DNA of 64,000 nt from JAWSVE01 sp033852115 (GTDB taxonomy: Bacteria > Pseudomonadota > Gammaproteobacteria > Pseudomonadales > Cellvibrionaceae), in contig JAWSVE010000009.1 of the NCBI GenBank assembly GCA_033852115.1, positions 33,085 to 97,084 of the forward strand, given 5' to 3'. Position numbers and translations under genes: made by a program. Below the pieces are notes generated by a model. That model was not told the DNA's origin. It worked only from the letters and a program-made list of their open reading frames with translations, and did no database searches. Below, piece by piece: positions 1 to 8,022 of this stretch; position 1 is the first letter of the stretch; each line of letters opens with the position of its first letter.

Positions 1-645
1 CAGAAAGTTGTAAAAAGCGAATAGAAGAGTTGAGCCAATAAAGACGCCGAAAAACACGCTTTCAAGAATGTCGTGCTGCCAAAATGACCTATCCTCCCAA
101 ACCCGGATGGGTACAACGAGTCCTGCGTCGGATGTCACGCGCATAACCACTTCAACCCGATCATCGTCAACCACCCCCAAGGGAATAATGTTATGACGGT
201 GATTGATCGGTTTATTGGTGAGGGGTCTAGATAATCCAAGCGCGTAGTGCTTTATTGCGTTTCCATTAACACTCGGTGATCTACTCGTTTCTTCAATCAC
301 CCAAATATCTAATGTTTCGTATAACGAGCTACTGACGACAAGTTGCTGAGGCCGGCCCAAACCACCACTTACAGTAAACTTGAGCCACCATGCTGAGGCT
401 GTAAACCCTCGGTTAAACGTTTCCTGGTCAGCTGGCAGCCAGCCTGTTGAGCGCAGGACATCATTGAATTGCAATGTTAATGAGGGGTCTTCTAGAAATT
501 GAATACCTCCTGTGATTTGCGCACTTGGGAGACTATCGGCTGACTGTAGGTCGTTTGCCATCACACACAGTGGTACCATTGCACTTATTAGGAGCGCAAT
601 ACCAAACGCAAAACCCTTTTTAGCTAACCCAAGGTGTTCAGCCAT
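1..645 (-). CDS. 7TMR-DISM family sensor protein, N-terminal part (cut by left window edge)
   Basis: Reading leftwards from an ATG at 645, the frame stays open for 215 codons to the window edge, so the C-terminus is missing. The product starts with a hydrophobic signal segment (residues about 10-30, ending VMA). A beta-rich periplasmic region follows (about 35-195) with strands such as WWLKFTVSGG and LDIWVIEE that fit the 7TMR-DISM type-2 extracellular sensor. The first of the expected seven membrane helices begins near residue 198 (FFGVFIGSTLLFAFYNF). Proteins of this family carry a seven-helix bundle followed by a kinase, GGDEF or other output domain; which one applies here cannot be seen. 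The complete gene at 43569-46421 has the same plan. The family call is fairly safe; the output type is unknown. Confidence 0.72.
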   Translation of the reverse strand, partial: MAEHLGLAKKGFAFGIALLISAMVPLCVMANDLQSADSLPSAQITGGIQFLEDPSLTLQFNDVLRSTGWLPADQETFNRGFTASAWWLKFTVSGGLGRPQQLVVSSSLYETLDIWVIEETSRSPSVNGNAIKHYALGLSRPLTNKPINHRHNIIPLGVVDDDRVEVVMRVTSDAGLVVPIRVWEDRSFWQHDILESVFFGVFIGSTLLFAFYNFL

Positions 646-988
646 CTACAGGCTCTCACATAATATCCTCTGTACCATTAATAAATAGTAGCTTAGAAAT
701 AACTGTTGTGAGCACGCGATTAAAACATCCCAGCGCGCTATAGAGTGTGAACGCCGCTCTTAAAAGCGGTGCTGATATATTCAGATCTAGCAGTCTGCAC
801 CAAGGAAGCTAGATAAAGTAATTAACCGTCATTTGCTTAACCATATTCGTCAAGAAATCGGGCTTCAAACAGCCTCCATAAAAATTGTTGCTTTATAGCC
901 TAGAGCACTGCTAGTTTCTCACTATAAAAAGCTTAAGATACAACAGAATCTAAACCACCTTAGCCGACTCAACCAAAAGGAATAAGCA
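646..988. other. Intergenic region between divergent genes
   Basis: 343 bases separate the leftward sensor gene from the rightward lipoprotein gene, so both promoters should lie here. A short imperfect hairpin (CCGCT/AGCGG around 753-768) has no T-tract. I see no ORF, repeat or recognisable operator. Confidence 0.4.
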
Positions 989-1780
989 ATGCGATTCATG
1001 CACCTGGGGTTTTACTGCTTGGTAGCACTATTGACGAGCGCATGTACCAACAATAATACAGAGTCCACCTTAATAGATCGCATTTCTGTACTAGAAAAAA
1101 GAATATCGAGCCAGGAAGATATCGAAGCCATTCGTCGTATCGCTTACGCATACGGCTATTTTATGGATAACGGACTAATTCCTGAGGTTATCGACTTATT
1201 TTCTGAGAACACAGAGTACTGTGAAATTTCTGGCTACGGGCTCTATCGTGAGCGCAGCGGCTGCGAAAAAATTTGGCGAGACATTCTCGCACCAGCTCTC
1301 AGCAATGATGCAGGAGAACACCGTTTTGGGGTACTGGTTAAGCACTATTTAGTCAAAGATATAATAACCATTAAAGACAGTGGAGACCTGGCCGAAGCAA
1401 GATTCGATTACATCGGGTTTTCAGGTTTTTTTAATGTCCCAAACAGAAGCTACAACCAGTTAGGGATCTATCGCATGGGGTTCATTAAAGAGGAAGGCCG
1501 CTGGAAAATAAACCGCTTCAATTTGTCATTCGATACAAGTAATTTCAATGACAACGACTGGGGCGTATCACCCAGTATTCGCTGTCCACGACAAGGGGCT
1601 CCCACTCCCGATGAGCCACATTTGTTCTACCACCCATTTCCCGAGTCAGGCACCGTGCCGTTTCACTTCAAACACCCTGTCACTAACAAAGACATTCCTG
1701 CCCGCGTAAACCCTCAACGCTATTGGCAAGGAAATACCCCTGAAGAATTCGGTGGAGAGTGTGGAAAGCGAAGCGAATAA
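989..1780 (+). CDS. SnoaL-like/NTF2-fold lipoprotein
   Basis: A 263-residue protein with a short hydrophobic N-terminus ending in a lipobox-like TSAC (Cys19), so it is probably a lipoprotein. A short coiled-coil-like stretch (about 28-42) precedes a SnoaL-like, NTF2-fold domain (about 40-190). This is recognised from the pattern IRRIAYAYGYFMDNG, then LFSENTEYCEISGYG, then the final strands WKINRFNLSFDT. SnoaL-like domains bind small hydrophobic ligands or act as isomerases, dehydratases or cyclases; nothing fixes the substrate. The C-terminal 60 residues are Pro-rich and look like an extension. A Shine-Dalgarno-like AAAAGGA sits about 9 bases before the ATG. The gene stands alone between two leftward genes. 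Confidence 0.7.
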   Translation: MRFMHLGFYCLVALLTSACTNNNTESTLIDRISVLEKRISSQEDIEAIRRIAYAYGYFMDNGLIPEVIDLFSENTEYCEISGYGLYRERSGCEKIWRDILAPALSNDAGEHRFGVLVKHYLVKDIITIKDSGDLAEARFDYIGFSGFFNVPNRSYNQLGIYRMGFIKEEGRWKINRFNLSFDTSNFNDNDWGVSPSIRCPRQGAPTPDEPHLFYHPFPESGTVPFHFKHPVTNKDIPARVNPQRYWQGNTPEEFGGECGKRSE

Positions 1781-1869
1781 GCACTTATATTATCTGAGTT
1801 TAATTCGCAGAAGGGTCTGCTTCTGTAACCGGGTTAAATCATGTTTAGATCAGAAGACTGTATAGTAAT

Positions 1870-3039
1870 CTAGAAAAACTGAATATCGTCTTTTTTCACA
1901 ATGGTCGCTTCCGCTTGCTCAGCCACGACGATTTCCTTTTCTAGCTTGGACAGCAAATCGATGACCTCGACGCTAGCATTCTCCATCCGGCGTAAGTGCG
2001 CAACTTTTTCCTCTGCTTCGTCGTTGACATGGGCATTCAACGCTGCAATACCATAGTGATGTACATCTTTGTGATGCGATTCGAGAGATTTATAAGACGA
2101 CAATTTGCGATAGTGATCATAGCCATCGCCCTCGTAATACCACTTACCCAACCTGCAACTCGTGTGATCCGCGAATGAATCTATCGACTTGTCCGACAAT
2201 CCCCAGAGAATTTTATAGACTTCCGTTTTCCAAATGACATGGTCAAGCTTTACTGTTTGAATAAAACTACTAACCGACGCGTGATTAATAACTTGGCTCA
2301 TGCGCCCCGACATATCAGAGATTACCCCAATAACATCGTTCACTTGTTGCGTGTTGTTTGAAAGCTCCGATGTACTTGTTTCACACTCAACAATTTTTTT
2401 CGCAACTCCACGAGTATCAGCCACAATCTTATTAACTAGCGCGGTAATTTCTGTCGATGAGTCTCCGGTCCGCTTAGCAAGCGTACGAACCTCATCGGCA
2501 ACCACAGCAAACCCCCGGCCTGATTCACCAGCTCTTGCAGCTTCAATCGCCGCATTAAGCGCTAATAGGTTAGTTTGAGCCGCGATATTCTGGATCTCTT
2601 GTACTAACCCTTCGATTTTTTCACTAACACTACTCAACCCATCTACAGCCACCCGCGACTCTTGCGTTTGAACGCCTATTTGCTTAAGGCGATCGATGGT
2701 GTTTAGTAACAGTACTTGAATCTGCTCAAAGCCAGAGTAAGACTCGGCCAACTGATTTTTCTGGTTGCGCATATCTTGCGCAGAGTTAGCGGTTGTATTG
2801 CGAATATCTTCTAACGTATCGGCCGATTGGACCCAAATGTCCCTAAGGGTTTCATTTAACGCATGCTCTCGAACTAAAGAATCTTTCTGAAAGTCAGCAA
2901 CTTCTTTAATTTTTTTGAACAGCGCAAGCTCCCACATGCAGTCCCCGCTGGAACCAGCCCCGTCAACCGCCTCACTTAGAGACGCCTCAACCGTAGTCTC
3001 CTTGGGTTTTCCAAACCAACGAACTAAAAAATTTGCCAT
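1870..3039 (-). CDS. Soluble methyl-accepting chemotaxis protein with C-terminal CZB zinc-binding domain
   Basis: A 389-residue cytoplasmic chemoreceptor: no signal peptide or membrane helix is visible. A long helical region contains the conserved MCP hairpin tip (residues about 148-175, EIQNIAAQTNLLALNAAIEA), which docks CheA and CheW. The C-terminal part (about 255-365) is a chemoreceptor zinc-binding (CZB) domain with the expected His/Cys ligands: H267 in LDHVIWK, C295 in CRLGKW, and histidines in ESHHKDVHHYG (322-328). Characterised CZB receptors sense zinc or oxidants such as hypochlorous acid through the Zn-Cys site; the same role is inferred here. No other chemotaxis gene is nearby. 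A GGGAT Shine-Dalgarno precedes the ATG. Helices upstream of the tip (40-140) have no recognisable sensor domain, so the CZB domain is probably the input. Confidence 0.9.
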   Translation of the reverse strand: MANFLVRWFGKPKETTVEASLSEAVDGAGSSGDCMWELALFKKIKEVADFQKDSLVREHALNETLRDIWVQSADTLEDIRNTTANSAQDMRNQKNQLAESYSGFEQIQVLLLNTIDRLKQIGVQTQESRVAVDGLSSVSEKIEGLVQEIQNIAAQTNLLALNAAIEAARAGESGRGFAVVADEVRTLAKRTGDSSTEITALVNKIVADTRGVAKKIVECETSTSELSNNTQQVNDVIGVISDMSGRMSQVINHASVSSFIQTVKLDHVIWKTEVYKILWGLSDKSIDSFADHTSCRLGKWYYEGDGYDHYRKLSSYKSLESHHKDVHHYGIAALNAHVNDEAEEKVAHLRRMENASVEVIDLLSKLEKEIVVAEQAEATIVKKDDIQFF

Positions 3040-3274
3040 ACATCCCTGCCTAAAGAACCTACTGTCCTATATAAGCATAGACGGCTTTATATGAACCTGT
3101 AGTCAACGACCACTCTATTGGCAGATCAACTTTATCCATTAAAACAAAAGGTTAGGAAGACTCGATTTGCAAGGTTGTTCACACTCGCTACAGGTCACGC
3201 CGAAGTCCCTAGGTAGTGCTTTGATTACGGTTAGCAAAGTCACGAGATTCAGCATCAACTAAAATGCCACACAT

Positions 3275-3304
3275 AAAAAAGGCCGCTACATCTCTGTAGC
3301 GGCC
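3275..3304 (-). terminator. Rho-independent terminator
   Basis: A perfect 10-bp stem (GGCCGCTACA 3281-3290 with TGTAGCGGCC 3295-3304) with a TCTC loop is followed on the minus strand by six T (A-run at 3275-3280). It lies 11 bases past the stop of the 41-residue ORF at 3316-3441 and implies a real leftward transcript there. Confidence 0.9.
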
Positions 3305-3315
3305 AACAAGGTTGG

Positions 3316-3441
3316 TTAAGCCCTGTACCAGCGACCTTTTTGCATCCTAAGAAGCTCCGGGAAGCTTCTCAAAGGATCTGATTGTCTCCGACGCACGGCC
3401 ATCTGAAAAGCTAGCCCTACAACGGAGTTACGAATATTCAT
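3316..3441 (-). CDS. Small basic protein of 41 residues (candidate)
   Basis: An ORF starting MNIRNSVVGLAFQMAVRRRQ and ending MQKGRWYRA, i.e. a short hydrophobic/amphipathic N-terminal segment (about 7-16), an Arg cluster (17-19) and a basic C-terminus. I do not recognise the family. Support for it being real: an AAAGG Shine-Dalgarno 7 bases before the ATG, and a strong intrinsic terminator 11 bases after the stop that has no other gene to serve. A second very short reading frame of 16 codons (MKLLIGSAIYTVLLSR) lies just upstream at 3470-3520 on the same strand and could be a leader peptide. Alternatively the transcript is a non-coding small RNA that happens to contain an open frame. Function is unknown; the composition would suit a membrane-associated or nucleic-acid-binding peptide, but that is speculation. 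Confidence 0.5.
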   Translation of the reverse strand: MNIRNSVVGLAFQMAVRRRQSDPLRSFPELLRMQKGRWYRA

Positions 3442-3951
3442 TAAATACCTTTAAGCGTCTTTTCGAGCTCTAACGGCTTAACAACACTGTGTAAATAGCG
3501 CTACCTATCAATAGCTTCATCGTATTTCACCCAACTCAGGGCTAGCCATGATTACATTTCGGTCTACAGTGAGTGTAATTTTCTACTGCGTAAACGGTTG
3601 GCAACACGCTACTTAAGATAAAAACCACAGATCCACATTTATAATGTAATGAGTGAATTTTTCTCGTCAATCAATATAAAGTGATTTAATACTAACTGAA
3701 ATTTTCACGAGCCAATCAATTAACCAATAGATAAACAGACTTGCACTAAGGCGCTATGCTTCCGCGTTATTATTATACGACTACACTCTATATTTGAGCG
3801 TCAGAATAGCTAAGCGTGGTTGGTATCGCAGCACAATATATTATCAATATTATTATTCTAATCGTTCTTGATCTTTCTAGGTTTTCTATATGCCGAATTC
3901 AACTTCTCTGAATCAACGTAAACTCTTCAATCTTTTAAACTTGGTGTTGAT
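3442..3951. other. Long intergenic stretch, probable leader/promoter of the small ORF
   Basis: About 510 bases with no convincing gene except the 16-codon frame on the minus strand at 3470-3520. The part from 3600 to 3900 is AT-rich. No repeats or strong hairpins were seen. Confidence 0.4.
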
Positions 3952-3977
3952 AAACCTCGGCCATTAGGCCGAGGTTT
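3952..3977 (-). terminator. Rho-independent terminator of the hydrolase gene at 4003
   Basis: A perfect 11-bp inverted repeat (AAACCTCGGCC / GGCCGAGGTTT) with an ATTA loop starts 25 bases past the stop of the leftward hydrolase gene. The T-tract is short on both strands, so it could act bidirectionally. Confidence 0.85.
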
Positions 3978-4002
3978 TCAAGTACCGAAATACTCGACGT
4001 GA

Positions 4003-4698
4003 TTAGTCAACTAACCAACGGTTGATGTACTCACGTTGGAAACGACCAGGATCACCACCAGTACCAGAGTTTGGTGCAAAGTGACTACCTGAACCAGATT
4101 CTTGAGTGTAACGACCGCTAGGAGAGTTCGCACGGCAGTTAGAAGCATTGAATGGATACGCAGGTGCCAAAGTATCACCACTAGTGAAGATACATACAAC
4201 GTCAGTACCAGATGATACTGGTCCGTCAATGCGCACGGTGTAAACAGTGTCTGGTTGAACTGCGATTACACAGTCAGCGCCAGCACGACGTGCAGCGTTG
4301 AAAGAACCGCCACCACCTTGTGAGTGACCAGAAGTACACACTTTAGGATTTGAGGCAGCTTCAGAGCGACGTTTTGCTTGTTCAATGACACTTGCTACAT
4401 CGCGACCTGAACCAGATTGGCTAGTGCTCGCCGCAGCAACGATGATGCATTGCTCTGCAGCAGCTTCTAACATGCCGTCGTAAGAACCGATAGTTCCACC
4501 AGTACCGTTACCCCAACCCATGATGTTAAGGTTGCTTTGGCCGCGTGGGATGAACAAGGTTCCGCCAGATACGCGTACTTCGTCAATGGTGCCACAACCG
4601 GTACTACCACCGCCGCCACCGCTAGCTAGCGCAGCGCCAGACATTACAACACCAGATAATACTAGAGCAGACGCAGCTGCTAATTTTACTAATTTCAT
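4003..4698 (-). CDS. Secreted alpha/beta hydrolase, paralogue A
   Basis: 231 residues with a Sec signal peptide ending GAALA-S (about residue 26) and then a Gly5 run. The mature part is an alpha/beta hydrolase of the cutinase/chlorophyllase-like type. The nucleophile elbow is GHSQGGGG (Ser126), and the probable acid and base are Asp175 (TSGDTLAP) and His206 (GSHFAPN). Six cysteines in the mature protein suggest disulfides, as expected for an exported enzyme. The likely reaction is ester hydrolysis; the substrate (lipid, polyester or other) cannot be read from sequence. It is strongly similar along its whole length to the product of 6570-7283, with identical catalytic surroundings. The two genes flank an FKBP gene and share an upstream block. 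At about 200 mature residues it is compact, with no lid or carbohydrate-binding domain. Confidence 0.83.
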   Translation of the reverse strand: MKLVKLAAASALVLSGVVMSGAALASGGGGGSTGCGTIDEVRVSGGTLFIPRGQSNLNIMGWGNGTGGTIGSYDGMLEAAAEQCIIVAAASTSQSGSGRDVASVIEQAKRRSEAASNPKVCTSGHSQGGGGSFNAARRAGADCVIAVQPDTVYTVRIDGPVSSGTDVVCIFTSGDTLAPAYPFNASNCRANSPSGRYTQESGSGSHFAPNSGTGGDPGRFQREYINRWLVD

Positions 4699-4791
4699 AA
4701 GTGACCTCTATTGTTATCCTTATTTATTGTATTGATTTAAACCAACAACACTTTTGTAGCGCCGCCTTACTTATTAGCTAGTGGAAGCGTT

Positions 4792-4914
4792 CACAAAAGG
4801 TGGAAGGATTCTAGGGGGCGACCTTATTGGACGGCTATTACAACAGCGACCAGTTTTGAACCACTAATGACGATTGGGTATCAACATGGTGCACTTGTGC
4901 CAATATGTACAAAT
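4792..4914 (-). promoter_or_regulatory. Conserved upstream block, copy A
   Basis: Three blocks upstream of hydrolase A recur upstream of hydrolase B with nearly the same spacing: ACAAAAGGTGGAAGGATTCT (4793-4812), CGGCTATTACAACA with ACCAGTTTTGA (4832-4859), and GGTATCAA (4877-4884) through TGTACAAAT (4907-4915). Block starts are 40 and 42 bases apart here, against 39 and 42 in copy B. The block begins about 95 bases upstream of the start codon, so it may be promoter, operator or part of a long 5' leader. It could also simply be the remnant of the gene duplication. Confidence 0.6.
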
Positions 4915-5365
4915 CTAAAACTTATATCGAAATTTCTGTTTACAATTAAAAACAATGACGACGTTTCGATCGCTTTATTAAAAAAATAGTTGTTCGCAAC
5001 CCTTAACATTTTTCTTTTAATTATTTACCTCGATTATTTGCATCTTTTAGCACTTTTAAAAAATTAGGTTTACGCTGTAAACGAATTTCGATTTTCAACT
5101 GACCAAATTTTTATTAATTGTTATGCATTAATGACACTTATCACAACCTTTTTAGCTGGCATAGAAACTCATAAGAAAATAAATATTTTCCAGTATCATA
5201 ACCCACTAAAATCAAGTTCTATCAATTGCAACCAAGCATTCAACACAAACAATAAGTCGCGTTGACAACGAAAATAAAAATCTAGAAATGTTTTCTACCT
5301 TTAATGTGCGAAAAAAAGCCCTGTTGTATTGATACCGCCGCGTTAGGAAAACGACTAATTTCCAT
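4915..5365. other. AT-rich intergenic region
   Basis: About 450 bases with long A and T runs and no supportable gene. Short open frames near 5304-5641 overlap the FKBP terminator and gene and have no translation signals. It may contain the distal promoter of hydrolase A. Confidence 0.4.
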
Positions 5366-5398
5366 AAAAAAACCGCCACACTCAAGTGCAGCGGTTTT
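5366..5398 (-). terminator. Rho-independent terminator of the FKBP gene
   Basis: AAAACCGC (5369-5376) pairs with GCGGTTTT (5391-5398), and the minus-strand product continues into seven T (A-run 5366-5372). It lies about 75 bases beyond the stop of the leftward FKBP gene. Confidence 0.85.
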
Positions 5399-5471
5399 CG
5401 TCAATAAGAGTGAAATCAAGTTAACGCTGAGGTACCCGTCATCGCCCAATACATTTTGGCATGTTCACCCG

Positions 5472-6221
5472 CTAGGACATCTTTTCGATTTCAACAAGCT
5501 CAACTTCAAAAATCAAAACCGCCTGAGGCTCAACGTAGTCGCCAGAGCCCTCTTCTCCATAAGCCAGATCCGCGGGAATATAGATTTCAAACTTATCCCC
5601 TTCTGACATTAATTGGATGGCTTCTGCCCAACCGGGAATGAGCTTTCTCACTTTACTACTGAATAGCTCATTTCGATCATAAGTACTATCGAACTTGGTT
5701 CCATCAACCAGTGTCGCTCGATAATGCACATTGACAATATCTTCAGGGGTTGGTTTATAACCGCCGTCCCCACGGTGAATGACTTTGTACTGCAAACCAC
5801 TTTCCGTCACGATCACGCCGTCTTTCTTAACGTTTTTCGCCAGAAATGCTGCACCTTCCTTTTTATTTTTCTTACTTGCAATAGCCCGTTCAGCAGCCTT
5901 TTTCTTCTCTCGCGCTGCTTGATGCTCAGAAACCGTTGCCATCACCTCATCGGGAGACATCTTTGCCTCGCCAGCAATTGCATCGCGTAGCGCACTGGCT
6001 AAAACATCAATATTCAAGTTGATGTCCGCTTTCTTAAAGTTTTCTCCAAGCTGGACACCATAGGCATAACTAAAGCGATCATCGAGAGTTTGGAGGCCAT
6101 GAGCCGATTCTTCAGCCCCCTTAGGCTCTCCAATGCTCTCAGAGTGGGCTTTATCACTATAGGCACCAACACATGCTGTACTTAACATAACTGTCGCCAA
6201 GACAGATACATACTTCTTCAT
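5472..6221 (-). CDS. FKBP-type peptidyl-prolyl cis-trans isomerase, FkpA/Mip-like
   Basis: Taking the start MKKYVSVL at 6221, which has an AGAGGA Shine-Dalgarno 7 bases upstream, the product is 249 residues. An upstream in-frame Met at 6239 lacks this signal. A hydrophobic N-terminus ends in a lipobox-like STAC, so it is a probable lipoprotein or exported protein. An FKBP-N helical dimerisation domain (about 35-135, including FSYAYGVQLGENF) is followed by a catalytic FKBP domain (about 145-245; VNVHYRATLVDGTKFDSTY, IPGWAEAIQLM, IPADLAYGE). This arrangement is that of periplasmic FkpA and surface Mip proteins, which catalyse proline isomerisation and act as chaperones for exported proteins. 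It is flanked by two secreted hydrolase genes on the same strand but has its own terminator, so co-transcription is not shown. Confidence 0.93.
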   Translation of the reverse strand: MKKYVSVLATVMLSTACVGAYSDKAHSESIGEPKGAEESAHGLQTLDDRFSYAYGVQLGENFKKADINLNIDVLASALRDAIAGEAKMSPDEVMATVSEHQAAREKKKAAERAIASKKNKKEGAAFLAKNVKKDGVIVTESGLQYKVIHRGDGGYKPTPEDIVNVHYRATLVDGTKFDSTYDRNELFSSKVRKLIPGWAEAIQLMSEGDKFEIYIPADLAYGEEGSGDYVEPQAVLIFEVELVEIEKMS

Positions 6222-6512
6222 ATCACATCCTCTCTGCAATCCAATCGAGCCAATCTATACAATTATTGTTATAAAAGGAGCTTCGACTTTTACTATGCCT
6301 TAGGGCTAAATTCAAAAGTAGCGTTAACTCTCCAAGGGCTTTTATAAATATTGTGAAGTTTGTGTAGGATTCCAACGAACGTAATAAGTTGCAATTCACG
6401 TCCATTATCCAAGCCGAGGTAATCGTAGATGACTCTTTTTGGTATTTTTATATGATTTGGCCATCTTGCCGAAAACAAACCCAACAACTGTAAAACCTAA
6501 ATCTATAAAGAC
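6222..6512. other. Intergenic region upstream of the FKBP gene
   Basis: About 290 bases holding the FKBP promoter. Two overlapping leftward frames here (60-64 codons) have no Shine-Dalgarno site or recognisable product, and I regard them as chance. Confidence 0.4.
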
Positions 6513-6545
6513 AAAAAACCCCAACCCAGTAGGTTGAGGTTTTTT
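6513..6545 (-). terminator. Rho-independent terminator of the hydrolase gene at 6570
   Basis: AAAACCCCAACC (6515-6526) pairs with GGTTGAGGTTTT (6532-6543) with one G-U wobble in the minus-strand RNA. A T-run follows on that strand. It starts 25 bases past the hydrolase stop, the same spacing as at the paralogue. Confidence 0.87.
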
Positions 6546-6569
6546 CTAGAACGCTAGATCAGCGGACGA

Positions 6570-7283
6570 TTAACGCATCCAAAGATCGATGTACTCGCGT
6601 TGGATTTCACCTGGATCACCACCAGTACCTGAGTTTGGCGCAAAGTGAGTACCAGACCCCATTTCCATAGTGTAACGACCACGTGGAGAGTTATCTTCAC
6701 AGTTGCTGTCGTTGAATGGGTAAGCTGGCGCTAGAGTATCACCAGAAGTGAAAATACATACTACATCGGTGTCGCTGGCAACAGGGCGATAGATAGAAAC
6801 CGTGTAAACAGTATCTGGTTGAACCGCGATGATGCAGTCAGCACCTAGACGGTTTGCAGCGTTGAAAGAACCACCGCCACCTTGAGAGTGACCAGAAGTA
6901 CAGATTTTTGGATTTGATCCCACGATGTTCGCGTAACGACTGCGTGCTTCGTTAACCGCTTCTTCAACGTCTGCACCACTACCTGACTGGCTAGTCTCTG
7001 CAGCAGCAACTAATACGCAGTGCTCTGCAGCTGCTTCTAGCATGCCATCGTATGAACCAACAGTACCGCCAGTTCCGTTACCCCAGCCTAGGATGTTGTA
7101 GGTGCCTGGGCCGCCGCTTGGTACGAAAAATGTAGTATCAGAACCGAAAGGGGACACTTCGGTAACACTACAGTTGCTGCTGCCGCCACCGCCACCGCTG
7201 GCTAAAGCGCCTGCAGATAATGCAACACCAGAAACAACAACGGCAGAGGTTACTGCCAATTTTGCAAATTTAGCTACGTTCAT
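6570..7283 (-). CDS. Secreted alpha/beta hydrolase, paralogue B
   Basis: 237 residues; signal peptide ending GALA-S (about residue 29) and a Gly5 run as in paralogue A. The nucleophile is in GHSQGGGG (Ser133), with a probable acid Asp182 in TSGDTLAP and base His213 in GTHFAPN. Cysteine positions match those of paralogue A. Long identical stretches such as NGTGGT-GSYDGMLEAAAE and AVQPDTVYTV leave no doubt that the two arose by duplication. Differences are concentrated after the Gly run (a longer NCSVTEVSPFGSDT segment) and in the helix before the nucleophile. A predicted exported esterase or lipase-fold enzyme; substrate unknown. The AGAGGTCA ribosome-binding region before the ATG is also shared with paralogue A. 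Confidence 0.83.
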   Translation of the reverse strand: MNVAKFAKLAVTSAVVVSGVALSAGALASGGGGGSSNCSVTEVSPFGSDTTFFVPSGGPGTYNILGWGNGTGGTVGSYDGMLEAAAEHCVLVAAAETSQSGSGADVEEAVNEARSRYANIVGSNPKICTSGHSQGGGGSFNAANRLGADCIIAVQPDTVYTVSIYRPVASDTDVVCIFTSGDTLAPAYPFNDSNCEDNSPRGRYTMEMGSGTHFAPNSGTGGDPGEIQREYIDLWMR

Positions 7284-7368
7284 ATATGACCTCTATTTTA
7301 TCGTTATATATTATTGATTTTAACCAACCACCTTCCGACAGCCCTATATTTATTATGTGAGGACTGTT

Positions 7369-7490
7369 AACAAAAGGTGGAACGATTCTATGGATCAGAA
7401 TTTAAGCCGGCTATTACAAGATCAACCAGTTTTGATTTGGGGGGGTATGTTTGGTATCAAAACCACACATTAGTGCCAGTTTATACAAAT
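7369..7490 (-). promoter_or_regulatory. Conserved upstream block, copy B
   Basis: Second copy of the block seen at 4792-4914: ACAAAAGGTGGAACGATTCT (7370-7389), CGGCTATTACAAGA with ACCAGTTTTGA (7408-7435), GGTATCAA (7453-7460) and TAGTGCCAGTTTATACAAAT (7471-7490). It begins about 85 bases upstream of the start codon of paralogue B. Confidence 0.6.
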
Positions 7491-8022
7491 ATGAAATTCA
7501 TAATGGATGCCGAATCCAGCGTAAAAAATCATATCAAATATTCACTGCATGCTAACAAGATAAAAAATTGTGACTCGCGCCATGTTTTCTCGCGGCGCAA
7601 CATTACCGAATTACGAAATCATTTCTCCCAACTAATTACGCCAGTTTTCTTTCGGTTCAATCGGTACATTTATGATTGTTTTAATAAACTTGAAGCCCCT
7701 CTTGTTAGATAGAAAACATTTATTTTCCATGTTCTCTCGCCGATTTGGTCATTCTCACGATATCAGTCAATGAAATTGCAGGAATGTGGTTTTCCTGCCG
7801 CTTTATGAGAGCCAAACGAATACTACGCGTCAACAAGGCCATTATCGGTGCCTCTTGTTCTGATAGGATATGACAGTAGAACCGCTATAGATAGGCAAGG
7901 AGACTTAACTAAAACATCCGAACTTGTCACCATCAGGGGGAACGAAGGGTCTTAATCTGGCACACATCCCCTCTGAGTCATTTTCACTCTTAACTACAGC
8001 CTTGTTGTAAAGCATCAGCCAT
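7491..8022. other. Intergenic region between divergent genes
   Basis: About 530 bases, AT-rich at first. A 111-codon rightward frame covering 7377-7712 runs through the conserved upstream block and lacks translation signals, so I do not call it. Nothing else recognised. Confidence 0.4.

Noticed and set aside
3090..3160. Flagellar-type sigma-28 promoter upstream of the chemoreceptor
   Set aside because: A TAAAGTT and a GCCAATAG-like element are present, but the spacing between them is about 5 rather than about 11 bases.
4877..4914. Sigma-54-like GG...GC pair in the hydrolase upstream block
   Set aside because: The spacing between GG and GC is too short by about three bases for a sigma-54 promoter, and copy B does not preserve the GC element.
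5304..5641. Rightward open frames of 61-100 codons
   Set aside because: They overlap the FKBP terminator and the antisense of the FKBP gene and have no translation signals.
7377..7712. 111-codon rightward open frame
   Set aside because: It runs through the conserved non-coding block shared with the other hydrolase gene, has no ribosome-binding site and no recognisable product.
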